Shown: positions 5,197 to 13,310 of the stretch, one piece after another
Position numbering within the stretch: the first letter of the stretch is position 1
Layout of the letters: every line of letters starts with the position of its first letter
Source: CAYRIF01 sp964424205
Lineage (GTDB): Bacteria; Bacteroidota; Bacteroidia; Cytophagales; Cyclobacteriaceae
Direction: 5' to 3'
Assembly (NCBI GenBank): GCA_964424205.1
Contig: CAYRIF010000052.1
Location: forward strand, 1 to 16,406
Length of the DNA: 16,406 bases
Position numbers and translations under genes: made by a program
Notes under the pieces: model-generated
Told to the model about the DNA's origin: nothing
Databases searched by the model: none
Seen by the model: the letters and a program-made list of their open reading frames with translations, nothing else

Positions 5197-7002
5197 TCAC
5201 ACCGATACTGCTTCTAGTGGACGTGTCGCTAAGTTTAACTCATTTTTGAGTAGCTCTAAATCGTACAATGCAATGTTAGCAACATCCTCCATTTTACTCA
5301 CTAGGTTTTTAAATAAATCCTTGTAATAGTCAATGCCATCATTAATATTGTTTTCAAAAGCAAGTAATTTCTTTAACTGTCTGCCTGTAAAATCGCCTCC
5401 CGCCTTCTCAATATCCTTTTGCAAATAATCGATGTACATCTTTAGCTCTTTGATAAACATATGCGGACGAGGTATATCATTTAATACATTGATACGACCG
5501 TAAATATGATCCACCATCTCTTTCAGACTAAACTCACCTGTAAAATAGGCCAAATTAGGTCCAGGACATACAGATACGCCAATACCCTCTCCCTTTGTTG
5601 GCAACCCATTCACTAAATTGGCTGCCATGCCCAATCCCAGACACAAACATTGTTTTTCGGTGATGGCATCATACGCTTTCTTATATGCTGCTGCGTCTAA
5701 GTTTTGTTCTTCTAATTCTTTTATTTTGATGCCTTGATACTTTATAGATGCTCTACAAATTGCCTTATCGGTATATTCCGTCGTTGATACAAGATATTTC
5801 TTCGGACAGGGACTTCCAGGCTTTCCCTCCGCAATTTTTGCAAGTTTAGCAACGTCTTTGGTGCTTCCTTTGACCGTATTGAAAGGAATACCAAATGGTG
5901 ATACATCACTTAAGTAGAGGTCTTCCTCTTTTGCTTTGCTCAGAATTGAAAATGTTTCTTCATCAACGGTTGTCACCTCCGGAACAAGTAAAAATGGTGT
6001 CGCCCAACCCACCGAATCAACATCATATTCATCTATCAAAAATTGGTGTTCTTCTGCGTTTCCCACACCGCCCTGAGCCGATAATTTAATGGGTAATGGT
6101 TCCGCTGGCGCAAAGCGATTTTTTGCTTTTAACGCCTCAGTATAAATCGCGAAGGTTGTTTCAATCAGCTCCTCCCTATTCGCTTTAAACTCTGCTAATA
6201 TCGGCCCCATCAAATAACCATCCGTTGCAAATGCATGTCCCCCACAATTCAAACCAGATTCGATACGATACTCAGATACCCACAAGCCTTTTTTTGCAAA
6301 GAATTTTCCTTGAATAATCGCAGACCGATAATCACTCACCTTTAAAACTATTTTCTTATTCAATTGACCATCCTCATTAGGGTAAAAATCATCAAATGCT
6401 TCAAAATAAGCATAAAGTCGTGGATTCATGCCTGCCGATAACACAACGGATGATTTCAACTTACTATTTGAAAACCCTCTAAGAGAGGCATGTGCATCAT
6501 TATAGATGCCTTCTAATTTTTCTCCCTTTGCGTAATTCTCTTTATCCAGTTTGGTCATGATGTTTACATCAATCTCTCCAGTTACCATATTTTTCTGAAG
6601 CCAAGCTATTGCATCATCTAAACTTGATTTTTTTAACTGATTAAATCGCTGCTTAATCTCAGAAATCGATGGCAATAGATTAACATATTTTTCCAACTCT
6701 TCCCCTTTTTCATTAAAGGTCTCTATCAAATGGTCTACCTTTCTTTCAACTATCTCGTTGACAGTATTCAAATATGCGGTTACTCTTTTTGCCCTAAAGT
6801 CGTCAATTTTAGTGCCAATTGACTCAAAAGGCAGGTTAAATTTCGTACAATAAAACTCACGCATTTTTTCAATTAAGATATCATCCACCAATGAAATCAC
6901 TGAGGATATTCCATATTGCGCCACTTTAATCGGCGTATCAATCGTATAGCTGGTTCCCATGACAGGAATATGAAATGAATGTGCTGTGGTCTTCGTCTTC
7001 AT
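5197..7002 (-). CDS. Conserved 601-residue protein of unknown function, possible TIM-barrel/Cys-rich enzyme
   Basis: I cannot name this protein. The N-terminal stretch HIPVMGTSYTIDTPIKVAQY and the block KLSAQGGVGNAEEHQF (about 306-321) followed by DSVGWATPFLLVPE (329-342) are loosely reminiscent of TIM-barrel FMN oxidoreductases of the nitronate-monooxygenase type (barrel entry, Gly-rich phosphate loop). That is an inference from pattern, not a family assignment. Six Cys residues lie outside the N-terminal third: 253 (NCGGHAF), 399 (SPCPKK), 416, the pair 452/454 (QCLCLGLG) and 479 (VCPGPN). Several sit in Gly/Pro-rich contexts that would suit metal or cluster binding or a catalytic thiol. 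There is no signal peptide or membrane segment, so it is cytosolic. It has its own -7 box and ends convergent to the acyl-CoA synthetase gene. The reading frame is long and uninterrupted, so it is surely a real gene. Confidence 0.9.
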   Translation of the reverse strand: MKTKTTAHSFHIPVMGTSYTIDTPIKVAQYGISSVISLVDDILIEKMREFYCTKFNLPFESIGTKIDDFRAKRVTAYLNTVNEIVERKVDHLIETFNEKGEELEKYVNLLPSISEIKQRFNQLKKSSLDDAIAWLQKNMVTGEIDVNIMTKLDKENYAKGEKLEGIYNDAHASLRGFSNSKLKSSVVLSAGMNPRLYAYFEAFDDFYPNEDGQLNKKIVLKVSDYRSAIIQGKFFAKKGLWVSEYRIESGLNCGGHAFATDGYLMGPILAEFKANREELIETTFAIYTEALKAKNRFAPAEPLPIKLSAQGGVGNAEEHQFLIDEYDVDSVGWATPFLLVPEVTTVDEETFSILSKAKEEDLYLSDVSPFGIPFNTVKGSTKDVAKLAKIAEGKPGSPCPKKYLVSTTEYTDKAICRASIKYQGIKIKELEEQNLDAAAYKKAYDAITEKQCLCLGLGMAANLVNGLPTKGEGIGVSVCPGPNLAYFTGEFSLKEMVDHIYGRINVLNDIPRPHMFIKELKMYIDYLQKDIEKAGGDFTGRQLKKLLAFENNINDGIDYYKDLFKNLVSKMEDVANIALYDLELLKNELNLATRPLEAVSV

Positions 7003-7029
7003 AATGCTTTATAAGTGATTTTATTTAAT

Positions 7030-7037
7030 CAAAGTTA
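7030..7037 (-). promoter_or_regulatory. Candidate -7 promoter box for the 601-residue gene
   Basis: TAACTTTG on the minus strand matches TAnnTTTG fully and lies 28 bases upstream of the ATG at 7002. A TTTG lies 13 bases further upstream, closer than the usual 19-21, so the -33 partner is uncertain. If used, this gene is transcribed separately from kdsB. Confidence 0.4.
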
Positions 7038-7072
7038 GAAATTATTTATACAAAAAGTTGCTTTTCCAATAC

Positions 7073-7813
7073 TTATAAAAGTTTTTTTGCTTCTTCCAAG
7101 TCCTCTGGCGTATCAATGCCTATTGATTCAAATTCTGTTTCCACAGTCTTTATTTTGTAGCCATTCTCAATCCACCGCAACTGCTCAAGTGATTCAGCCT
7201 GCTCTAGTTTTGAAACTGATAGCTTTGTAATTTTCCGAAGGATATCTGCTCTATAGGCATAAATTCCTATATGTTTAAAATAAATAAAATGTGATAACCA
7301 ATTTTCTCTTTCCACATTTCCAAGGTAAGGCAATACAGTACGACTAAAGTAAATGGCCTCACTATTTGTATTAACAATTGTTTTCACCACATTTGGATTA
7401 AATAGTGTGTCAGAATCTGTGATGTTCTTAATTAAAGTGGCAATTTCCGTTTGCCCATCAAGACAGGTTGCAAGGGCATTAATTTGATGTGGATCTATAA
7501 ACGGTTCATCTCCTTGAATATTAATTACATAATCAAAGTCTTCTTTTTCAAAACTTAACACCTCATTGCAGCGGTCGGTACCGCTAGTGTGATTTTCAGA
7601 GGTCATGGCGACGTTTCCACCGAATGATATTACACGATTATAGATTTCAGCATGATCCGTCGCGACAACAACCTTATGCAATGACGTTGCTTTGCTTGCT
7701 TGCTCAAACACCCTTTGGACTATGGTCTTCCCTCCTATCTCCGCCAGTGCCTTGACCGGAAATCTAGTAGAAGCATATCTAGCAGGAATGATTCCCAATA
7801 TTTTTTTCATCAT
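7073..7813 (-). CDS. kdsB: 3-deoxy-manno-octulosonate cytidylyltransferase (CMP-KDO synthetase)
   Basis: KdsB activates KDO with CTP to form CMP-KDO for the inner core of lipopolysaccharide, in the cytosol. The 246 residues are the usual length. The nucleotide-binding motif IIPARYASTRFPVKAL lies at about 8-23. It is followed by VVATDHAEI, TSGTDRCNE, NIQGDEPFI (metal-binding Asp) and the C-terminal HIGIYAYR, LEQAESLEQLRWIENG and IGIDTPEDLEEA blocks. The start is ATG at 7813 or the adjacent Met codon at 7810 (MKKILG); the latter is the commoner family start. Only 5 bp separate it from the NfeD-family stop, so the two are probably co-transcribed, NfeD gene first. Its presence indicates a Gram-negative outer membrane with KDO-containing LPS. 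Confidence 0.97.
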   Translation of the reverse strand: MMKKILGIIPARYASTRFPVKALAEIGGKTIVQRVFEQASKATSLHKVVVATDHAEIYNRVISFGGNVAMTSENHTSGTDRCNEVLSFEKEDFDYVINIQGDEPFIDPHQINALATCLDGQTEIATLIKNITDSDTLFNPNVVKTIVNTNSEAIYFSRTVLPYLGNVERENWLSHFIYFKHIGIYAYRADILRKITKLSVSKLEQAESLEQLRWIENGYKIKTVETEFESIGIDTPEDLEEAKKLL

Positions 7814-7818
7814 ACTAA

Positions 7819-9186
7819 TTATGCTTTCTTAACTTTTAGAGAAGTTCCCTCTTGACCTATCACTTTAATGTCATCTCCCATATCAATATAATTTCCACGA
7901 GTGGTGGCATCATAGATTTCACCATTTATCATCACTTTGCCGCTTGGATGTAAAATCGTATAAGAAGTTCCTATTTTCCCAATCATTGATTCATTAATAA
8001 AAGTAGCCGTATATCCCTCAGCACTTTGTTGTGTCTCAAGAAGTGCAATTCTTCTAAAAGCCTTGGTATTTGTAAATCCAACGCCACCAATAAAGAATAA
8101 CGCCAAGCCACCTGCTAATGCCAAAAAGGCTGTAATCATGGCAACTGTAACCTCACCAATCCCTACAAATGAAAAGTCAAAGGCATCATTATTAAGCATC
8201 ACTAATACTAACGAACTGAGGGTAAATAATATTCCCAGAATACCAGCCACCCCAAATCCTGGAATCACAAAAACCTCTAGCGCAATCAATATAATGCCAA
8301 TAAAGAAGATGATAATTTCCCAATTTTCCGCCAAACCAGTCAGATAATACGGCGTGAAATATAAGATAGCAGCCACTACAGATGCTGCTATCGGAAAGCC
8401 AACACCAGGAGTTTGCAATTCAAAATATATACCACCAATCAGTATCATAATCAAAACGCCACTTACCGCTGGGTTAAGAAATAATGCAATGATTTTTTCT
8501 GTAAGACTTACCGAGTACCTTTCGATTTTATAATTTTCTATAGGTATCCTCTTCAGTATTTCTTCAACAGAAGTCACTTCTGCCTCACAATACCCATGCT
8601 CAATCGCCTCAGAGGTAGAAAAAGTAACTACTTCACCTTCTTTAGACACCCCCGGCACTACGAGATTTTGATCTACCATCGCCTCCGCAATTTTTGGGTC
8701 TCGACCCGTTGCTTCTGCAGTGGAGCGCATGATTGAGCGCATATAAGACTGGTATTTATCGGGCGCAGCAGCACCATCCTGAGTGACCACAGTGGCCGCA
8801 CCAATACTAGCTGCTGGTGACATATATATGCTATCGCATGCAATCGAAATCAATGCTCCAGCCGAGGCGGCATCTTTATTGATATAAACATAAATGGGTT
8901 TCTCAAATTCCAAAATGGCAGTTCTAATCTCATCTGCATCAGTAACCATGCCGCCATACGTATCCATTTCAATAATGACATAATCTGCCTTCATCTCAAC
9001 GGCTTTTTCCAATGCGAGTTTTATATGCCGGTTAGAGCTAGGATCAATATCTGCTTTCAATGCTACAACAAAAACAGTTACCGCATCCTTTTTTTCTTGT
9101 CCTATGCCAGGCAGTTCCAACCCAAAAAACAGAAATCCCAAAAGGATTGTCCGCAGTACTTTCTGATAAAAATAATTTCTTTTCAC
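7819..9186 (-). CDS. NfeD-family membrane-bound serine protease (ClpP-class)
   Basis: This 455-residue protein has the full-length NfeD architecture. It comprises a signal peptide (about 1-29), a ClpP/SppA-like protease domain (35-210), four or more membrane segments (about 233-375), and a C-terminal OB-fold NfeD domain (about 400-455). The protease motif DAASAGALI gives nucleophile Ser108, and PDKYQSYMRS gives the likely base Lys144, as in the Ser-Lys dyad of the archaeal homologue PH1510. Relatives cleave stomatin-type membrane proteins, but no stomatin gene lies in this window. The start is GTG: the next upstream in-frame codons reach a TGA with no ATG, and the signal peptide needs this start. 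A perfect 12-bp hairpin ends at the first base of that GTG. The gene is immediately upstream of kdsB. Confidence 0.93.
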   Translation of the reverse strand: MKRNYFYQKVLRTILLGFLFFGLELPGIGQEKKDAVTVFVVALKADIDPSSNRHIKLALEKAVEMKADYVIIEMDTYGGMVTDADEIRTAILEFEKPIYVYINKDAASAGALISIACDSIYMSPAASIGAATVVTQDGAAAPDKYQSYMRSIMRSTAEATGRDPKIAEAMVDQNLVVPGVSKEGEVVTFSTSEAIEHGYCEAEVTSVEEILKRIPIENYKIERYSVSLTEKIIALFLNPAVSGVLIMILIGGIYFELQTPGVGFPIAASVVAAILYFTPYYLTGLAENWEIIIFFIGIILIALEVFVIPGFGVAGILGILFTLSSLVLVMLNNDAFDFSFVGIGEVTVAMITAFLALAGGLALFFIGGVGFTNTKAFRRIALLETQQSAEGYTATFINESMIGKIGTSYTILHPSGKVMINGEIYDATTRGNYIDMGDDIKVIGQEGTSLKVKKA

Positions 9187-9212
9187 TTTATAAAAATTTC
9201 ATTTTTATAAAG
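9186..9212. repeat. AT-rich perfect inverted repeat at the NfeD-gene start codon
   Basis: CTTTATAAAAAT (9186-9197) and ATTTTTATAAAG (9201-9212) are perfect 12-bp arms around a 3-base loop. On the minus strand the hairpin would occupy the translation-initiation region and include the first base of the GTG start. It could be a translational control hairpin or a protein-binding palindrome; the AT-only composition makes the RNA hairpin weak. Confidence 0.6.
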
Positions 9213-9302
9213 ATGCAAAAAAAAGTGCTAAGCTTAAAGGTGTTCGGTAAAAAATAGGCACTTTATTTGCACGCAATAAATGTAAAGCGCACAATTTCTT
9301 AT

Positions 9303-9310
9303 TAACTTTG
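9303..9310 (+). promoter_or_regulatory. Candidate -7 promoter box for the LysM gene
   Basis: TAACTTTG matches TAnnTTTG exactly, 46 bases before the ATG at 9356. No TTTG lies at the expected -33 distance; the nearest is 33 bases upstream at 9266-9269. It is plausible but only half supported. Confidence 0.4.
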
Positions 9311-9355
9311 CGTTAAAGTAGTAATCACGTTGCAGTCATTGATTTAAAAAAAAAT

Positions 9356-10447
9356 ATGAAAAATAAAATTGGCATAGTCGTATTCGTATTAGTATCTCTA
9401 TATGCAAGCACCACATTTGGTTTTTCAAAAACAACAGTGTTATCGGATTCTGTTGGCGTAGAAACAATTAATGGCAAGACATTTATTCTCCATAAAGTTG
9501 CCCCAAAAGAAACACTATATTCCATTTCAAAAAGGTATAATAGTACGATATCAGAGATATACGCAGCAAATCCAAACAGCAAGGATGGGTTAAAAATAGA
9601 TGCGGTACTAAAAATTCCCTACAAAAAAATTGCAACTCCATTAAAAGTGAGTAATGCAGGAGTCCATATTGTTCAGCCAAAAGAAACAATGTTCTCCATT
9701 TCGAGGAAATATGGGGTATCGCTAGCAAACATTAAAAAGTGGAATAATTTAAAAAGCACATCGCTAAGTGTCGGTCAACAGCTTAAAATATGGAAAGAGA
9801 AAAAACCAAATAAAAATCACGTTACTGTAAATAGTCAAACGTCTCAAGTCACTACATTAAAAACAAAAAATGGACAGGTATTACATACGGTAACTGCACA
9901 TGAAACATTGTATTCCTTATCAAAAAAATACAATACAACCATCTCTGAAATAAAAAGCTTAAACAACCTAACAAGTTATAATCTGAGTGAAGGTCAAAAA
10001 TTAATAGTCAAAAACAATATGAAAAGTGCTTCAGATAAAGAGAAAGCATCTCAATACCAAGAAATAGACAATAAACGAATCTCCAATAATAGTCAATACA
10101 AAGACTATGATAGATCGATGGAGGAAATAAAAAAAATAAATACGCCAGAAGCTGTAAAACCTAGAAAAACTGGATTTAACAAAGTAATAGAAAAAGGGTT
10201 TGCAGAAGTAATTGAAACACAAAAGGGAACAAAAAAATGGTTAGCGCTTCACCGAAAAGCACCCATAGGTTCAATTTTAAGAGTAAAGAATGAAATGAAT
10301 AACCTTTGGGTATTTGTAAGAGTCATAGGGCGCTTACCTGAAACGGGCATTAATTCCAAAGTATTAATTAAAATATCTAAAACAGCCTATGATAAGCTGG
10401 GCGCAATTAATGATAGGTTTCCAGTGGAGATTTCCTACGTTCCGTAA
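9356..10447 (+). CDS. Secreted LysM-repeat protein with C-terminal double-psi beta-barrel (RlpA-like)
   Basis: This 363-residue exported protein binds peptidoglycan. After a signal peptide (about 1-22) there are three LysM domains, at about 44-89, 103-146 and 176-219. Each has the YSIS/YSLS-x-(K/R)YN/YG and LxxGQxL pattern. A charged, low-complexity linker (about 220-270) precedes a C-terminal domain (272-363; GFAEVIET ... LALHRKAPIGSILRVKN ... VRVIGRLPE ... VEISY) that resembles the double-psi beta-barrel of RlpA and similar wall proteins. RlpA in other bacteria is a lytic transglycosylase, but I could not confirm its catalytic residues here, so a structural or wall-binding role is safer. 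It is divergent from the NfeD-family gene and convergent with pyrE, with only 5 bp between the stop codons. Confidence 0.92.
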   Translation: MKNKIGIVVFVLVSLYASTTFGFSKTTVLSDSVGVETINGKTFILHKVAPKETLYSISKRYNSTISEIYAANPNSKDGLKIDAVLKIPYKKIATPLKVSNAGVHIVQPKETMFSISRKYGVSLANIKKWNNLKSTSLSVGQQLKIWKEKKPNKNHVTVNSQTSQVTTLKTKNGQVLHTVTAHETLYSLSKKYNTTISEIKSLNNLTSYNLSEGQKLIVKNNMKSASDKEKASQYQEIDNKRISNNSQYKDYDRSMEEIKKINTPEAVKPRKTGFNKVIEKGFAEVIETQKGTKKWLALHRKAPIGSILRVKNEMNNLWVFVRVIGRLPETGINSKVLIKISKTAYDKLGAINDRFPVEISYVP

Positions 10448-10452
10448 GCGCC

Positions 10453-11103
10453 TCAAACATTCCAATTGGCAGGGTCACTCCGCCATGATTTGAGCATCGC
10501 AACCTCCTCTTGTGTTATTTTTCCATCCGCTAGCGATAAATCTATTAAAGTTGTATAGTCGCTTAAGCAAATTAATTCAATGTTTTCTCTTTCAAAATTA
10601 TTTGCAGCCACCTCAAAGCCATAAGTGAAAATCGCCAACATACCTAGCACCTCAAAATCGGCAGCCAGTAACGCCTCTGCAGCCTTTAATGAACTGCCTC
10701 CTGTTGATACTAAATCCTCTACTAGTACAACCTTCTGTCCCTTTGTAATCTTTCCTTCAATCATATTACCCATGCCATGTCCTTTTGCTTTGGCCCTTAC
10801 ATAGATAAAGGGTAAGTCTAACGCATCAGCCACCAAAGCACCCTGAGGAATTCCTGCTGTCGCTACACCTGCAATGGCTTCTACTTTTGGAAAATTCATT
10901 TTAATCTGCACTGCCAGTTGCTCTTTAATAAATGTGCGTATTTGAGGGTATGAGAGCGCTAGTCTGTTGTCACAATATATAGGTGAGTTCCAACCAGAGC
11001 TCCATTTAAAAGGAGTAGCTAGGTTTAATTTAATAGCACCAACCTCAAGTAATTTGGCACTGATTTGTTGTTTTATTTCTACGTTATCAATTGTCCTAAT
11101 CAT
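10453..11103 (-). CDS. pyrE: Orotate phosphoribosyltransferase
   Basis: PyrE joins orotate to PRPP to make orotidine 5'-monophosphate in de novo pyrimidine synthesis. From the ATG at 11103 (MIRTIDNVEIKQQ) it has 216 residues, the usual length. The open frame continues upstream to another Met, but the 12 added residues (MRKGFRFCKFTD) are not typical. Key motifs are KWSSGWNSPIYCDNR near 33-47, the flexible loop RAKAKGHGMGNMIEG at 103-117, and the PRPP-binding VVLVEDLVSTGGSS at 125-138. It is divergent from the Nudix gene at 11281 and ends 5 bp from the stop of the LysM gene. The downstream transcription end is unclear. Confidence 0.96.
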   Translation of the reverse strand: MIRTIDNVEIKQQISAKLLEVGAIKLNLATPFKWSSGWNSPIYCDNRLALSYPQIRTFIKEQLAVQIKMNFPKVEAIAGVATAGIPQGALVADALDLPFIYVRAKAKGHGMGNMIEGKITKGQKVVLVEDLVSTGGSSLKAAEALLAADFEVLGMLAIFTYGFEVAANNFERENIELICLSDYTTLIDLSLADGKITQEEVAMLKSWRSDPANWNV

Positions 11104-11280
11104 GTCTGTAAATTTACAAAATCGAAATCCTTTGCGCAAACTAGTGGGCTAAGATTACAAAAAAAATATCAGAAACTAGTTACCCTCAAACTTCCCAGTG
11201 TAATAAAATTATGTTATCTCAATTGGAAGAAGTAAAATTATTTTATTAGTTTGTACAAAATTACAAAGTTGTAGCACCGC

Positions 11281-11949
11281 ATGAGAATTTTTGTCAACGA
11301 TATACCTGTAGATATAGTAAAAAAGAAATCAATTTTGAATTGGGATCATTATGATACTATAAAAAAAGGAGACAATAAGATGACTTCTGATCTTGATTTA
11401 AAAGGAGACATACTATTTGTAGACCTGAGCAAAAAAGAAATCGGTCACTTCATGCACCTAATGCAAGATAAGAAATTTCAAACAGCAACGTCAGTGACCT
11501 TTGCAGTAACAGCATATAAGTCGGCCGTGAAATTGGTCAAGCAACAGTTTACTATTATTAAAGCAGCAGGTTGTTTGGTAAAAGATGGTGAAAATTTGTT
11601 GATGATATACCGTTTGGGAAAGTGGGATTTACCAAAAGGAAAATTAGATAAGGGTGAAACAATGAAAGAATGTGCGGTACGGGAGGTTGAAGAGGAATGC
11701 AATGTAAAAGTAGCACTTGGGAATAAAATTTGCACGACGTGGCACACTTATACTAGATTCAAAAAAAGAATATTAAAGAAAACAAACTGGTACAACATGA
11801 GTTGCCTAGATGATACTAAAATGCAACCGCAAGAGGATGAAGGCATTGAGGCTGTAGCCTGGTTTTCAGCAAAAGGAATCACCGAAAACTTAAAAACCTC
11901 ATACCCATCCATTCAGCACGTATTTGACGAATATCACCTGCAAAGCTAA
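11281..11949 (+). CDS. Nudix hydrolase with an N-terminal extension
   Basis: This 222-residue protein has a Nudix domain from about residue 90. The Nudix box runs from Gly120 (PKGKLDKGE) through Glu126 and Ala-Val-REVEEE (REV at 134-136, EE at 138-139) to Val142. All catalytic Glu residues are present, but the late conserved Gly of the box is Asn141. The first 90 residues (MRIFVNDIPVDIV ...) form an extension without a motif I recognise. Nudix enzymes hydrolyse nucleoside diphosphates linked to another group, using divalent metal; the substrate here is unknown. It is divergent from pyrE (177-bp intergenic space) and convergent with coaD, 6 bp apart. I infer that this pyrE-Nudix-coaD order may be a conserved neighbourhood in the group. 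Confidence 0.9.
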   Translation: MRIFVNDIPVDIVKKKSILNWDHYDTIKKGDNKMTSDLDLKGDILFVDLSKKEIGHFMHLMQDKKFQTATSVTFAVTAYKSAVKLVKQQFTIIKAAGCLVKDGENLLMIYRLGKWDLPKGKLDKGETMKECAVREVEEECNVKVALGNKICTTWHTYTRFKKRILKKTNWYNMSCLDDTKMQPQEDEGIEAVAWFSAKGITENLKTSYPSIQHVFDEYHLQS

Positions 11950-11955
11950 ATGGTA

Positions 11956-12417
11956 TTATAGCTTACTTAAATCATAGGGTAAAAAATCAGTAATATCTGC
12001 CCCATACTTATGTATCTCTCTTATAATACTTGAACTAATGGCTGCATAGCGAGGAGAGGTGATTAAAAAAACCGTTTCAATTTCTTTATTCAATTTCCTA
12101 TTTACCTGGGATATACTGTTTTCGTACTCAAAATCGGTTGTATTGCGTAGACCTCTCAATATATACTTAGCCTTGTATTTCTTAGCTAAATTAGCTGTCA
12201 GTTCATCATATACAATAACACTTACGCTACCATTCAAATCAAAGCAATTAGCTATTAACTTGGCCATTTTATGGACATCAAAGTAGTGCTTTTTTTTAGT
12301 GTTATATCCAATTGCAATAACAATTTCATCAAATAACTTTAAGCCTCTTAATACAATATCCTCATGACCCTTGGTAAATGGGTCAAAAGATCCAGGAAAT
12401 ATGGCTATTTTTTTCAT
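11956..12417 (-). CDS. coaD: Pantetheine-phosphate adenylyltransferase
   Basis: CoaD adds AMP from ATP to 4'-phosphopantetheine, making dephospho-CoA in the penultimate step of coenzyme A synthesis. All family marks are present in 153 residues: GSFDPFTKGHEDI at 9-21 with the (T/H)xGH nucleotide motif at 15-18, LRGLRNTTDFEYE at 87-99, and ISSSIIRE at 127-134. It is the last gene of a tight minus-strand operon. The DUF3822 gene is 9 bp upstream, and a membrane protein gene precedes that. Its stop is 6 bp from the stop of the Nudix gene. Confidence 0.97.
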   Translation of the reverse strand: MKKIAIFPGSFDPFTKGHEDIVLRGLKLFDEIVIAIGYNTKKKHYFDVHKMAKLIANCFDLNGSVSVIVYDELTANLAKKYKAKYILRGLRNTTDFEYENSISQVNRKLNKEIETVFLITSPRYAAISSSIIREIHKYGADITDFLPYDLSKL

Positions 12418-12426
12418 GTAAGGGTA

Positions 12427-13302
12427 CTATTCACACAACATGGTACTATACAAATCAAAATATTGCTGGTCATCAACCTCATCAAACATGTAGTTGAATT
12501 TCAAAAATGGAGGTCTTCCACCTAGCGAAACATTTTTAAAGTACTTATTCAACTCAATATATTCAAGGGAATTTTTGGTAATATCACCCCACACAACCAG
12601 TTTATTTGTATTTTGGTTCAAACCATATAACTGAAATGAGGCAGCAACATATTTAAAAAAATCCGCTGTTGTAGGAGTCACAAATTTGTTAAAAAAAACA
12701 ATGTCTTTTTCGTTTGTGATCGCCACACTTAACCTATTCTTTTCACACATCAAAAACATTGTCTTCTCCGTGTGATTATCATAGTTAAGTACCCCCTCAA
12801 TAAAGGCATTTGCTTGATGCACAACATGCACCGCACTATTCGGGTAAGATGCCTTCAACCAGGAAATCAGTTTACTATTTGCCGCAAACACCACTACCGA
12901 ATTAGACTTCAATTGCTTATAATAGTGCAACGCATCACTGCGTAAATCTAAATCAGTATTAAGTCTTAAATAATCAGCTAGTTTTTCTTTATCAAAAACT
13001 GTGTCAGGTACAAGCGTGAATTTTCTATTGCTTATTATTACTTTTACTTCTTTCCAAAAACCGGCTTTTAACAAGTGGTGACTTTCAAAAATATCCGCGA
13101 GTGTCTTGATTAACTGGTCGTTAAAGCCCACATTATCAATTACATAATTTTCTAGCAACAGACACTTATGATCAGCATCAACGATGCTAATCTGAAAAAT
13201 ACTATCACCAATCTTCAAAGAAAGAATATAATCCCCTAACTTATCAACATCAAGTTTGTCATCCTTGATATTTTTTGTCAATCTATAATTTGATTTTTCC
13301 AA
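12427..13302 (-). CDS. DUF3822 family protein
   Basis: This 291-residue cytosolic protein has no signal peptide or membrane segment. The pattern fits the DUF3822 family, which is common next to coaD in Bacteroidota. It starts LGDYILSLKIGDSIFQISIVD, has a middle RLNTDLDLRSDALHYYKQLKSN and SVVVFAANSKLISWLKASYPNS, and ends FFKYVAASFQLYGLNQNTNKLVVWGDI. The beta-strand/helix alternation and overall layout recall an actin/hexokinase-like (ASKHA) fold, as in type IV pilus PilM-like proteins; that is inference. It lies 9 bp from coaD and 8 bp from the upstream membrane protein gene, so all three are co-transcribed. No catalytic motif is visible. Confidence 0.85.
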   Translation of the reverse strand: MEKSNYRLTKNIKDDKLDVDKLGDYILSLKIGDSIFQISIVDADHKCLLLENYVIDNVGFNDQLIKTLADIFESHHLLKAGFWKEVKVIISNRKFTLVPDTVFDKEKLADYLRLNTDLDLRSDALHYYKQLKSNSVVVFAANSKLISWLKASYPNSAVHVVHQANAFIEGVLNYDNHTEKTMFLMCEKNRLSVAITNEKDIVFFNKFVTPTTADFFKYVAASFQLYGLNQNTNKLVVWGDITKNSLEYIELNKYFKNVSLGGRPPFLKFNYMFDEVDDQQYFDLYSTMLCE

Positions 13303-13310
13303 AATAGTAT

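Noticed and set aside
8063..8347. Plus-strand open frame of 94 codons inside the NfeD-family gene
   Set aside because: Antisense to membrane-segment codons; the composition is explained by the real gene.
11104..11139. Longer pyrE start at 11139
   Set aside because: The extra residues (MRKGFRFCKFTD) are not PyrE-like, and the Met at 11103 gives the family length.
11201..11248. Inverted repeat TAATAAAAT ... ATTTTATTA between pyrE and the Nudix gene
   Set aside because: Pure A/T arms of 9 bp separated by 30 bases in an AT-rich spacer are easily expected by chance.
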